A stretch of 64,000 nt of DNA. Origin: Streptomyces zhihengii (GTDB lineage Bacteria > Actinomycetota > Actinomycetes > Streptomycetales > Streptomycetaceae). Of this stretch, positions 8,699 to 18,408 are shown piece after piece (within the stretch, counting starts at the first letter, position 1; each line of letters starts with the position of its first letter). A program made the translations under genes and the position numbers. The stretch lies in assembly GCF_016919245.1 (NCBI RefSeq), contig NZ_JAFEJA010000001.1, positions 5,233,501 through 5,297,500 of the forward strand, given 5' to 3'. The notes beneath the pieces are model-generated. The model was not told the origin of the DNA. It saw only the letters and a program-made list of their open reading frames with translations, and did not search any database.

Positions 8699-8779
8699 GA
8701 CGCGGGGTTGGCCGGATCGCTTCACTGCTCCTGCCCGACCGCTCCACCCCCGTTCCGCACACCCCCCCGGAGGCTGCAC

Positions 8780-10462
<1,683 letters not shown>

Positions 10463-10490
10463 CACCGACCCCTGCGCCCCCCACAGGCCA

Positions 10491-10526
10491 CCGCCCCCGC
10501 CCGGTAACCAACCCGAGCGGGGGCGG
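10491..10526. terminator. Convergent terminator between chitinase and cdgA
   Basis: CCGCCCCCGC (10491-10500) pairs with GCGGGGGCGG (10517-10526) around a 16-nt loop, between the convergent stop codons. Confidence 0.65.
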
Positions 10527-10552
10527 TCGGCATTCGCGCCGCGCGCCGGGCG

Positions 10553-12376
10553 TCAGCCCGCCGTGGCCGCGTGCCGGGGGAGCCCGCCCAGCATCTCGGT
10601 GATCCGCTCCGGCGCCACGGCCCGCGAGTACAGCCACCCCTGGCCGGTGTCGCAGCCGATCCGCCGCAGCCGGGACGCCTGCCCCGAGGTCTCGACGCAC
10701 TCGGCGGTGACCGTCAGGCCCAGCCGGTGCGCCAGCTCCACCATCGCCTCGACGATCGTCTCGTCGGCCGGGTTCGCGTGCGCCTCGTCCTGGAAGCCCC
10801 GCACGAACGTTCCGTCCAGCTTCAGCGCGGAGACCGGCAGCCGGCTGAGGTAGGCCAGGTTGGAGTACCCCGTCCCGAAGTCGTCGATGGCGATCCGCAC
10901 GCCCATGTCGCTCAGCGCGCGCAGCGTCTGCAGCGGCCGGCCCGCCGAGCCCATCACGGCGGACTCGGTGAGTTCGAGCTGGAGCAGCCGCGGCGGCAGC
11001 CCCGTCTCCGCGAGGATCTCCGCCACATCGGCGACCAGGTCCGAGTCCCACACCTGCCGCACCGCCACGTTGACGGACACGAACAGCGGCTCCACCTCCG
11101 GGTGGTCGAGCTGCCACCGCCGCGCCTGACGGCACGCCGTGCGCAGCACCCACCGCCCGAGCTGGACGATCGAGCCCTCCTCCTCGGCGATCGCGACGAA
11201 CCGATTCGGCGTCAGCGTGCCGAACCGCGGATGGTTCCAGCGCACCAGCGCCTCGACGCCCCGGGTCACCTCGTCGGCCAGACCGACGAGCGGCTGGTAC
11301 TCCAGCGAGAACTCGCCGCGCTCCACGGCCGGCCGGAGGGTGGAGGCCAGCGCCTGACGGGTCATCCGGGTCGCGTTGCGCTCCGGGTCGAACAGGGTCC
11401 AGCGCGAACGGCCGTCCTCCTTGGCCCAGTACAGGGTCGTGTCCGCGGCCTGCATCAGGCAGGTGGCGCTGGCGTCCGCCACCGCCCGCTCCACCACACC
11501 GATCGACGCGGAGACCGACAGCCGCTCCCCGGCGAGGTCGAACGGCCGCTGGAGCGCGGCGAGCACGGCGCGGGCGAGGTCGGCGAGCTGCTCGGTGCCG
11601 GTGGAGTCCTCGACGAGGATCGCGAACTCGTCCCCGCCGAGCCGGGCCACCAGGTGCCCTCCGCCGTGCGTCCCGCCGGCCTCGGCGCACTCGGTCAGCC
11701 GCTCCGCGACGGCGGCCAGCAGCCGGTCCCCGACCCGGTGGCCCAGGGTGTCGTTGACCGCCTTGAAGCCGTCCAGGTCCAGGTAGCACAGCCCGATCCG
11801 GCCGGTGGCCCCCTCGCCGTACGGCGAGGACTCCAGCGAGGCCGTCAGCCGTTCGAAGAACAGCGCCCGGTTGGGCAGCCGGGTCACCGGGTCGTGCAGT
11901 TGCAGATGACGGAGCCTGGCGTGCAGTTCGCGACGGTCGCTGACGTCCGCGACGGTGAGCAGGACGTCACCGGTGTCCGGCACCGGCGCGACGGTGACCT
12001 CCGCCCACAGGGTGCGCCCGTCGGGCTGCTTCAGCCGCCGGGTGCAGCGCAGCCGCGCGCGGTCGCCCCGCAGGACCTCGCGGTAGGCGTCCCAGGTGCG
12101 GCTGTCGGAGGAGAGGCCCACGAGATCGGCCGCGGGCCGCCGGCGCAGCTCGGCGGGCCGGACGCCGAGCAGGACGCCGAGGGCGTCGTTGGAGCAGACC
12201 ACGAGTCCTTCGGCGTCCACCACGGCCATGGCGACCTGGGCCGCGTTGAAGGCGGCGCGGTAGTCGCGCAGTTCCGCCGGACTCAGGGCCTGAAGGTGAC
12301 CGTGGGTAGTCATCGGGCGGAGGCCCTGAGGGACGGAGACGCCCGCGGGCCCTGCTCCGTCGGAGGTTCCGGTCAC
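10553..12376 (-). CDS. cdgA: PAS-GGDEF-EAL cyclic di-GMP enzyme CdgA
   Basis: The 607-residue cytoplasmic protein has a PAS sensor (about residues 37-150), a GGDEF domain (about 155-320, with GGDEF at 247-251) and an EAL domain (about 345-590, beginning with a GVEALVRWNHP motif). Both signature motifs are intact, so it could both make and break c-di-GMP. Architecture and context match CdgA, which in S. coelicolor is a direct BldD target linking c-di-GMP to development. The start is a GTG with GGGAG upstream. A sequence fitting the BldD consensus lies 233 bp upstream at 12609-12623. No membrane segments are seen. Confidence 0.88.
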   Translation of the reverse strand: MTGTSDGAGPAGVSVPQGLRPMTTHGHLQALSPAELRDYRAAFNAAQVAMAVVDAEGLVVCSNDALGVLLGVRPAELRRRPAADLVGLSSDSRTWDAYREVLRGDRARLRCTRRLKQPDGRTLWAEVTVAPVPDTGDVLLTVADVSDRRELHARLRHLQLHDPVTRLPNRALFFERLTASLESSPYGEGATGRIGLCYLDLDGFKAVNDTLGHRVGDRLLAAVAERLTECAEAGGTHGGGHLVARLGGDEFAILVEDSTGTEQLADLARAVLAALQRPFDLAGERLSVSASIGVVERAVADASATCLMQAADTTLYWAKEDGRSRWTLFDPERNATRMTRQALASTLRPAVERGEFSLEYQPLVGLADEVTRGVEALVRWNHPRFGTLTPNRFVAIAEEEGSIVQLGRWVLRTACRQARRWQLDHPEVEPLFVSVNVAVRQVWDSDLVADVAEILAETGLPPRLLQLELTESAVMGSAGRPLQTLRALSDMGVRIAIDDFGTGYSNLAYLSRLPVSALKLDGTFVRGFQDEAHANPADETIVEAMVELAHRLGLTVTAECVETSGQASRLRRIGCDTGQGWLYSRAVAPERITEMLGGLPRHAATAG

Positions 12377-12755
12377 CGCTCACTCCCGGGATGCGTGTGT
12401 CGTACAAGGTCGTACACAAGTGGTCGGGGGATGGTCACCCGAGGCGCTCGGCGGAGAAAAACCGGAAGAAACTCGGGGAAAGTGTGCCGATCATAGAGGC
12501 TGCCGAGCCGACCGTTCCAGCGTGCTCCCCCGTCGGGGGCGGGGCATCCGGGGTGCTCGATCGTTTCTGCGCGGGTCATGACCGGGGTCGGTCCCGGCGC
12601 GACCGAATGTGACGTTCCGTGAGTCGTCGGAGTGTCGCCGCCGCGCCGCCGTGCCGCGGGTCCGGTCACCCGAGTGGGGCACCGGAACAAGGCGAAACCC
12701 TGCAAAACGTCACAAGGTGGGTTGGGCATCCAGCATTGCCGAGCCGGAGGTCCAT
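12377..12755. other. Divergent intergenic region cdgA / metalloprotease
   Basis: These 379 bp must carry the promoters of cdgA (-) and the protease gene (+). They include the BldD-like box described separately. Small open frames on both strands lack ribosome-binding sites and resemble no family. Confidence 0.55.
12609..12623. promoter_or_regulatory. Candidate BldD box upstream of cdgA
   Basis: GTGAC-GTTCC-GTGAG fits the BldD pattern nTnAC-N5-GTnAn exactly. BldD bound to c-di-GMP represses cdgA in S. coelicolor, so a box here is expected. It could also act on the divergent protease gene. Confidence 0.5.
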
Positions 12756-14051
12756 GTGGAGCGTCAGCAGGCGTCCGACGGAACACCCGAGAGAGTGGAA
12801 CGGGTGCGCCCGAGCAGTGCCGCCGCCGCGCTCACCTCCCTGATGGCCTTCGCCGCGACCTCCCTCGTCGCCGGTCCCGCGATCGCGGACTCCGCCGCCG
12901 GCCCCTGCGCCCTGCCGCGCACCGCCGCCCACCACTCCCTCGGTCTGGACACCTGGAACACCGCCTACCCCAAGCCGGTCGCCGGGCTCGACGCGGTGAT
13001 GATCTTCCTCTCGTTCCCGGACTCCGTACCGCTGAACACGCCGGAGGAGCTGGCCGCCGACCATTTCCCCGCCACCAGCGACTTCTTCCACCGCGCCTCC
13101 TACGGCACGTTCTCGCTGCGCGCCCACCCGCAGACGGAGTGGATCCGGATGCCCGAGGCGTCCGTCACCTACGACATACGGCGTGACTGGGAGCCGGACC
13201 GGCGGACCGCCTACCTCAAGGACGCCATCGCGGCCGCCGACGACCGGGTCGACTTCTCCCGCTACGACATCGTCTACCTGGTCGCCGACCCGGACGCCCC
13301 CGGCGTCGACTCCGACGCCACCAAGGTCGTCAACTTCGACCGCCCGCTCACCGCCGACGGCACCGACATCCGGCGGGTGGTCACCGTCTTCGAGCGCCAC
13401 CCCCCGGACCGCAACGTGCTCGCCCACGAGACCGGCCATGTCTTCGACCTGCCCGACCTGTACCACCGCCCGGTGGACGGCGACGGCGACTGGGACACCC
13501 ATGTCGGCGACTGGGACGTCATGGGCAGCCAGTTCGGGCTCGCCCCCGACCTCTTCGGCTGGCACAAGTGGAAACTCGGCTGGCTCGGCCCCGCCGAGGT
13601 CCGCTGCGTCAACGGCGACGTCTCGGCCCGCGTCCCCGCCGGACCGCCGGGCAGCGGGGAGATCGTCACGCTGGAACCGCTCGCCGCCGCGCCCGTGCGC
13701 GGCGGCAGCGTCGGTACCCGGCTCGCGGTCGTCCGCACCGGCCCGGACAGCGCCCTCGCCGTCGAGGCGCGCTCCGCCGTCGGCAACGACGAGTACACCT
13801 GCACCGAGGGCGTGCTGCTCTACCGGGTGGAGGGCGACTCCGCCTCCGGCGGCGGACCCGTCGAGGTGGTCGACACCCACCCGGAGACCGAGGCGTGCGG
13901 GGACCGGTCCGTCTACCCGCCCCTGGCCGACGCGCCGCTGCGGGTGGGGGAGACCTTCACCCTGCGGGGCGACGGCGGCGGGCGCACCCGGGTCGAGGTG
14001 GCGGACCGCACGGCGACGGGGGCGTGGACGGTCAAGATCACGACGGAGTGA
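12756..14051 (+). CDS. Secreted M6-like metalloprotease
   Basis: The 431-residue product begins with a long charged n-region, a hydrophobic core and PAIA-D, typical of a Streptomyces signal peptide (about residues 1-45). The zinc motif HETGH (residues 224-228, in VLAHETGHVFDLPDLY) and the following DWDVMGSQFG stretch fit the immune inhibitor A/M6 family; Asp or another downstream residue supplies the third ligand. The start is taken as the GTG at 12756 with GGAGG 5 nt upstream; GTGs at 12795 and 12804 are alternatives. It is divergent from cdgA. It is presumably secreted and degrades extracellular protein; its target is unknown. Confidence 0.82.
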   Translation: MERQQASDGTPERVERVRPSSAAAALTSLMAFAATSLVAGPAIADSAAGPCALPRTAAHHSLGLDTWNTAYPKPVAGLDAVMIFLSFPDSVPLNTPEELAADHFPATSDFFHRASYGTFSLRAHPQTEWIRMPEASVTYDIRRDWEPDRRTAYLKDAIAAADDRVDFSRYDIVYLVADPDAPGVDSDATKVVNFDRPLTADGTDIRRVVTVFERHPPDRNVLAHETGHVFDLPDLYHRPVDGDGDWDTHVGDWDVMGSQFGLAPDLFGWHKWKLGWLGPAEVRCVNGDVSARVPAGPPGSGEIVTLEPLAAAPVRGGSVGTRLAVVRTGPDSALAVEARSAVGNDEYTCTEGVLLYRVEGDSASGGGPVEVVDTHPETEACGDRSVYPPLADAPLRVGETFTLRGDGGGRTRVEVADRTATGAWTVKITTE

Positions 14052-14069
14052 CCCTCGCGCGGACACGAA

Positions 14070-14097
14070 AAAGCCCCTCGCTCTCGCGAGGGGCTTT
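14070..14097. terminator. Bidirectional terminator, protease / tRNA-Lys copy 2
   Basis: AAAGCCCCTCG (14070-14080) and CGAGGGGCTTT (14087-14097) form a perfect 11-bp stem. A-rich sequence precedes it, giving a T-run on the minus strand just 3' of the tRNA, so it can serve both genes. Confidence 0.85.
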
Positions 14098-14107
14098 CTC
14101 CGTCTGT

Positions 14108-14180
14108 GCGCCGCCAGGGACTCGAACCCCGGACCCGCTGATTAAGAGTCAGCTGCTCTAACCAACTGAGCTAGCGGCGC
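14108..14180 (-). tRNA. tRNA-Lys (anticodon CTT), copy 2
   Basis: This is identical over 73 nt to the copy at 1089-1161 (anticodon CTT in loop CTCTTAA). Its first 10 bases overlap the end of the protein gene upstream on the same strand, whose TAG stop codon is read from the tRNA. Confidence 0.97.
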
Positions 14181-14818
14181 CTGCTGACGTCGTAGACATT
14201 AGCACCCTGATCGGCGGGAGGAAAAATCGATACCCGCACCACGGGGCGTTCATGCGTACGGGCCGCCCTGACGCAGGCCCAGAGCAGTACCTCGGGCCCC
14301 GGCAGCCACGGATGGCGGGTGTCCGGCGCCACCAGCCAGCGCGGCGCGGTGCCCGAATCCGAGGGGGTCAGCGGGGGGACCGTCACCGCGTCGCCGGCGC
14401 CGTGGCAGATGAGCGGCGGGACGGCGTCGCCCCACTCCTCCCAGTGCAGCAGCGACGGCAGCCGCTGCGCCGTGCCGGGCGTCGCGAAGAGCATCATCCG
14501 CCCCCGGTGCATCGCCACCGGGCCGGAGCCCGGGCCCTCGCCCCACAGCCGGTCGAGCATCCGCCGCCCGAAGGTGGAGGGCACGTTCACCACGTCGAAG
14601 ACGCTGCCGCAGGGGAGCACGGCGGGCGCCGCGGGCCGGTTCTCCCACTGCGCGAGCGCCGAGCGCGGAAACGTCTCTGCGGAGGCGAGCCAGCCCGCCC
14701 CCGGTGGGGTCACCGCGGCGGCGTGCTCCTGCCCGGCGTCCGCCTCCTCCCGCAGCAGCGCGAAGATGTCCGTGTCCGTCCTCTGGTCCCGGTCCCGCAG
14801 CCATGCGCTCATGTCCAC
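14171..14818 (-). CDS. Primase-polymerase-like protein, short form
   Basis: The 215-residue protein resembles the Streptomyces group annotated as bifunctional DNA primase/polymerase (prim-pol) N-terminal domain: FPRSALAQWENRPAAPAVLPCGSVFDVV, then GPVAMHRGRMMLF and LLHWEEWG. No helicase part follows, so a replicative role is doubtful. A second, more diverged relative lies at 23075-23593. The start is GTG at 14818 or ATG at 14812, neither with a clear ribosome-binding site. Its TAG stop lies inside tRNA-Lys copy 2 (10-nt overlap), so processing of the tRNA 5' end would cut this mRNA at its stop codon. Confidence 0.68.
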   Translation of the reverse strand: MDMSAWLRDRDQRTDTDIFALLREEADAGQEHAAAVTPPGAGWLASAETFPRSALAQWENRPAAPAVLPCGSVFDVVNVPSTFGRRMLDRLWGEGPGSGPVAMHRGRMMLFATPGTAQRLPSLLHWEEWGDAVPPLICHGAGDAVTVPPLTPSDSGTAPRWLVAPDTRHPWLPGPEVLLWACVRAARTHERPVVRVSIFPPADQGANVYDVSRRR

Positions 14819-15012
14819 CAGGTGTACCCGGGGTAATGGGACGGTTCCGCAGAGTTCCGGGAAACGGGGACGCGGGGGCCGGCGGAGGAGTAACGTGGAC
14901 GGCTTTGCCGCCGGGGCCGTCAGAGGGGCCGCGTCCGGGCAGCCGTGTCCCCCGGGAGCTCGTGCCGGCTCGTGCCCTGCGGGGCTGCCGTGTCCTCAGG
15001 GGGCCGTGTATC

Positions 15013-15354
15013 TCAGGAGGCCGTGTCCTTCAGGAGGTCGTGGCCGAAGGCGATCATCTTCTTCGCGTAGTCCTCCGTCCAGCCCGCGCGTTCGCCGATG
15101 TCCGCCGGGGTCAGGCGGTCGAAGCGGCGGGGGTCGGCGAGCTGGGCGGCCGCGACGGCCTGGTACTCGGTGGCGCGGTCGGCGGCCGCGCGGAAGGCCA
15201 GCGTCAGCTCCGTCGCGCGGGCGAGCAGCTCCCTGGGGTCCTCCATGGACTCCAGGTCGAAGAAGTGCTCGGGGTCGGCGGCGGCCTCGGAGGGCTCGAA
15301 GAGCAGCGGGGCCGGCCGCATCCTGCGCTCGGTCGTCCGCTCGGGGTCCGCCAT
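15013..15354 (-). CDS. Small conserved-looking protein of unknown function
   Basis: This is a 113-residue, charged, soluble protein with a good AGGAGG ribosome-binding site and ATG start. Its C-terminus (PADIGERAGWTEDYAKKMIAFGHDLL) looks helical, possibly helix-turn-helix-like, but I cannot assign a family. It is downstream of the helicase operon, separated by a hairpin terminator, in the same direction. Confidence 0.68.
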   Translation of the reverse strand: MADPERTTERRMRPAPLLFEPSEAAADPEHFFDLESMEDPRELLARATELTLAFRAAADRATEYQAVAAAQLADPRRFDRLTPADIGERAGWTEDYAKKMIAFGHDLLKDTAS

Positions 15355-15376
15355 GTCCGTACTCCTCCTCGCGTCA

Positions 15377-15401
15377 CGGTCCGGGGAACGCCCCCGGACC
15401 G
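15377..15401. terminator. Terminator after the nuclease-helicase operon
   Basis: CGGTCCGGGG (15377-15386) and CCCCGGACCG (15392-15401) form a perfect 10-bp stem 54 nt after the helicase stop codon. Confidence 0.7.
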
Positions 15402-15454
15402 AAGTCCATTGTCCCGCGCCCCGCAAGAGGGCCCGGGCCGAGCGCCCGGAGGGC

Positions 15455-16822
15455 CTACGGCCGCCAGGACACCCGGTGCTCGGCCAGATGGGAGAGGACC
15501 GCGTGGTTCGCCTCCCAGCCGTCCGGGAACTTGATGGAGACGCCCAGCTGCACCGGCTCCGTCGAAGGGTGCTCGTCCAGCAGCTCGGCGACACCCTCCC
15601 GGCACACCACGATGCAGGCGTGCCGGTGGCGGGAGGCCAGCACGCACAGCCGGCCGGTCTCCAGATGGAAGGCCGTGGCGTCGGGGCGGCCCGAGAGCGG
15701 GTGCAGGATCACCGTCACGTCGTACTCGCGGCCCTGGAGCCGGTTCGCCGTGTCCACCGTGACGTCCGTGACCCCGAGCCCGGCGAGCGCCGCCCGCACC
15801 GCCGCCGCCTGGTCGCGGTGGGCCGTGCCGACGGCGATCCGGCCCGCGGTGAGCGGCGCCGGGTCGGCCGAGAGCTCCGAGTGGGTGACACCGCCCCGGT
15901 CCAGCAGCCGCCGCACCACCCGGGCCACCGCCCCGACGGCCTCCGGATCGGTGCGCGGGGTGTGGCGGGCGGGCAGCTCCAGCAGGCCCCAGCCCGCCTC
16001 GGCCGCCTCGTCGATGACCCGGTCGGGCCCGGAGCCGTCCGCGGGCACCCCGAAGGAGAGCCGCCGGTCCCCGTGTCCCGTCCCGCTGCGGAACGGCGTG
16101 TACGGGTAGAACGCGTCGGACACCAGGGGCGCGGCCGACGCCGGGAGCCGCCAGGAGACCGGCAGCCGGTGCTGCGGAAGGCCGGGGTTGTGCGCGAGGA
16201 GCGTGGAGACCGCGCTCGCCGAGGGGTCGTACGACAGGCCCGCCCACTGCTCGGACCCGACGATCGAGAACGGGTCGAGCTGGCCCGGGTCGCCCACGAA
16301 CAGCGCCCGCTCGAAGAGGCCGGCCACGGCCAGCAGGGCGTCGGAGCGCATCTGGTACGCCTCGTCGACGATGGCGTGGCCCCACGGCTCCACGCCCTGC
16401 ACATGGGCCCACTTCGCGGCCGTGGAGATGACGATGTCCAGGCCCGCCAGATCGGCCGCCTTCGCCGACGTACGGACGTTGTCCAGGGCGTCGAGCGCCC
16501 GGTCGTAGGGGGCGGTCCCGTCGCCCGAGTGGGAGTGCAGCCGCCCGACCGGCAGCTCCGGGTCCTTGGCCGCCAGCCGCAGCACCAGGTCGTCGACCTG
16601 GGCGTTGGTCTGGGCGACCACCATCAGCGGGCGCCCGGCCGCGGCCAGCTCCCGGGCGGCGCGCACCACCAGGGTCGACTTGCCCGCGCCCGGGGGCGAG
16701 TCGACGACCACGCCCCGGGCGTCGCCGTGCAGGGTGTCGTGCAGGATCCGGTCCGTGGCCCGGCCCGCCTCGGCGGACGGGTCGAACACGGCGGCCTCGG
16801 AAGCGGCGGGGGCGGGCGTCAC
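15455..16822 (-). CDS. Upf1/Dna2-like SF1B helicase
   Basis: The 455-residue protein has the complete set of superfamily 1B helicase motifs: I PPGAGKST (residues 43-50), Ia VAQTNAQVDDLVLRL, II VDEAYQ, III GDPGQLDP, IV SWRLPASAAPLVSDAFY, V DTANRLQGREYD, VI ASRHRHACIV. The Ia and DEAxQ forms are typical of the Upf1/Dna2 (DNA2/NAM7) branch, which moves 5' to 3' on single-stranded DNA or RNA. It lacks the N-terminal barrel that these helicases usually carry. The GTG start overlaps the upstream stop as GTGA. It is the last gene of a three-gene operon with a RecB/Cas4-like nuclease. Confidence 0.85.
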   Translation of the reverse strand: MTPAPAASEAAVFDPSAEAGRATDRILHDTLHGDARGVVVDSPPGAGKSTLVVRAARELAAAGRPLMVVAQTNAQVDDLVLRLAAKDPELPVGRLHSHSGDGTAPYDRALDALDNVRTSAKAADLAGLDIVISTAAKWAHVQGVEPWGHAIVDEAYQMRSDALLAVAGLFERALFVGDPGQLDPFSIVGSEQWAGLSYDPSASAVSTLLAHNPGLPQHRLPVSWRLPASAAPLVSDAFYPYTPFRSGTGHGDRRLSFGVPADGSGPDRVIDEAAEAGWGLLELPARHTPRTDPEAVGAVARVVRRLLDRGGVTHSELSADPAPLTAGRIAVGTAHRDQAAAVRAALAGLGVTDVTVDTANRLQGREYDVTVILHPLSGRPDATAFHLETGRLCVLASRHRHACIVVCREGVAELLDEHPSTEPVQLGVSIKFPDGWEANHAVLSHLAEHRVSWRP

Positions 16823-18408
16823 AGCAGGTCCTCCGGGGTGACGGTGTCGGGGCTCTCGGCGGTGTCGGAACGCGGCGGGCCGCCGTGGGTCCACGGCGTC
16901 TCCTCGGGGTCGGGCAGCTTGGGGCCGCCCCGCTGGTCGTGCTCGAAGAGCGTCCAGGCGATCCGGTCGCCCTTGGCCGGGACGGAACCCTCGGCCGGCT
17001 CCTTCGAGCGGCCCATCCGGTCGGTGAGCCGCAGCACCAGCACGCCCTCCGCCTCGGCCCGGACGAACTCGGCCGTCTGCGGCCTGCCGTCCAGCGAGCG
17101 GTAGACCTTCATCCGCTCGCCGAGCTGCGGCCGGTCGTCGGTGGCCACGGTGACCAGCGGGCGGGGCGTCGGCCGCTTCGACTCCGACCAGGCCATCTCG
17201 ACGTCGAGCACCTCGGCGGTGAACGCCTCGCCCCGCAGCCGGAACGACGCCAGCACCAGCGGGTCGTCCAGCGCCTCCTGGGCGTCGAGCTGGGCCTGGG
17301 CCGTCTCCCGGGCGGCGAGCTTCTGCGCGGCCGTCACCGCGTCGTCGCGCCGCGGCTGCGGCGGCTCGCCCGCGCGGACCCGGTCGCGGTGGGCGGTGAA
17401 CGACCAGCGGTCGCGGGTCCACCGGTCCGCGGCGCGGGCGCCCTCCGGCAGCTCCCGCAGCAGCTCCAGCGAGCGCCACACCGCGTCCCAGGTCGGCCGG
17501 AGCTGGGACGCGATCAGCCGCCGGATCTCCCGCTCGGCGCGGTGCAGGTCGCCGAGGCGGTCGTCGGCGCTGGCGCCGTCCTCCGCGGCCGCCAGGAGCT
17601 GGCGGGCGCGGTCGAAGCGCTCCGTCGCCGGGGCGAGCAGCCGGTTGTCGAAGGCCGGATCGGTGGCCGGGCCGGCCGGCGGGCACAGCAACTGGCCCTC
17701 GGCGTCCCGCGCCAGCTCGGCCCGCAGGGCCGCCTCGGCACCCGACAGACCCGCCGGCGCGTCGACCCAGGCGAGCAGGGCGCCCAGATGCTGGTCCTCC
17801 AGCGAGGACTGCCCGGTGGCCCAGTGCCGGTTCAGCAGATCCGTCGCGGCGAGCAGCAGCGAGGACCCCGGGACCCGGGACCGCTCCGCGTAGTGGGTGA
17901 ACCAGCGGCCGAGCAGCGGCACCCGGGCCGGCGCCGGGTACGGGGTGTCCGGATCCTGCTCGGCGGTGCGCCGGAAACGCATGGAACGGCCCAGCAGCCG
18001 GACGTACTCCACGCCCGCCCGGCTGGGCACGACCAACTGCGGCGCGTCGGCGCACAGTTCCACCTCGACCTTGACCCGCTTGCCGGACTCCGGGTCGGTC
18101 TCGGAACGCTCGGCGGGCTCGACGTCGTCGGCGTACCCCTCCAGATGCGGCAGGACCGCCTCGGCGAGGTCGGCCAGGAACGCGGAGCGCAGGTCCCGGT
18201 CCCGGGGCTGCGGGACGACCAGCAGCCGGGGCTCCGCCGGATCCGTGCCCACCAGGGCGCCCAGCGGGGCACCCGCCTCACCCGCGGTCGTCAGCGGGAC
18301 GAGCACCAGCGGACGGTCCGACAGCCGGCGGTGCCGGACCGTGGCGAGCGGCTGGGCCCGCCCCGACTCGACCGCCTCCAGCCGCGCGAGGGTCGCGATC
18401 AGCGACAT
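16819..18408 (-). CDS. Unknown protein between nuclease and helicase genes
   Basis: This 529-residue soluble protein has no motif I can name. The N-terminal part (1-170) is mixed alpha/beta, the middle (about 270-400) is rich in Arg/Ala/Glu and looks helical or coiled coil, and the C-terminal part (about 405-500) alternates short beta-like stretches (FTAEVLDVEMAW, GERMKVYRS, GVLVLRLTDR, KGDRIAWTLFE). That pattern could be the beta-barrel that precedes the motor in Upf1/Dna2 helicases; this is inference. The start overlaps the nuclease gene by 10 bp and its stop overlaps the helicase start by 4 bp, so the three proteins are probably made in fixed ratio and act together. Confidence 0.75.
   Translation of the reverse strand: MSLIATLARLEAVESGRAQPLATVRHRRLSDRPLVLVPLTTAGEAGAPLGALVGTDPAEPRLLVVPQPRDRDLRSAFLADLAEAVLPHLEGYADDVEPAERSETDPESGKRVKVEVELCADAPQLVVPSRAGVEYVRLLGRSMRFRRTAEQDPDTPYPAPARVPLLGRWFTHYAERSRVPGSSLLLAATDLLNRHWATGQSSLEDQHLGALLAWVDAPAGLSGAEAALRAELARDAEGQLLCPPAGPATDPAFDNRLLAPATERFDRARQLLAAAEDGASADDRLGDLHRAEREIRRLIASQLRPTWDAVWRSLELLRELPEGARAADRWTRDRWSFTAHRDRVRAGEPPQPRRDDAVTAAQKLAARETAQAQLDAQEALDDPLVLASFRLRGEAFTAEVLDVEMAWSESKRPTPRPLVTVATDDRPQLGERMKVYRSLDGRPQTAEFVRAEAEGVLVLRLTDRMGRSKEPAEGSVPAKGDRIAWTLFEHDQRGGPKLPDPEETPWTHGGPPRSDTAESPDTVTPEDLL

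Noticed and set aside
14108..14180. tRNA-Lys as a phage or plasmid attachment site
   Set aside because: I see no integrase, excisionase or partial tRNA copy near it. The second copy at 1089 is full-length with its own terminator.
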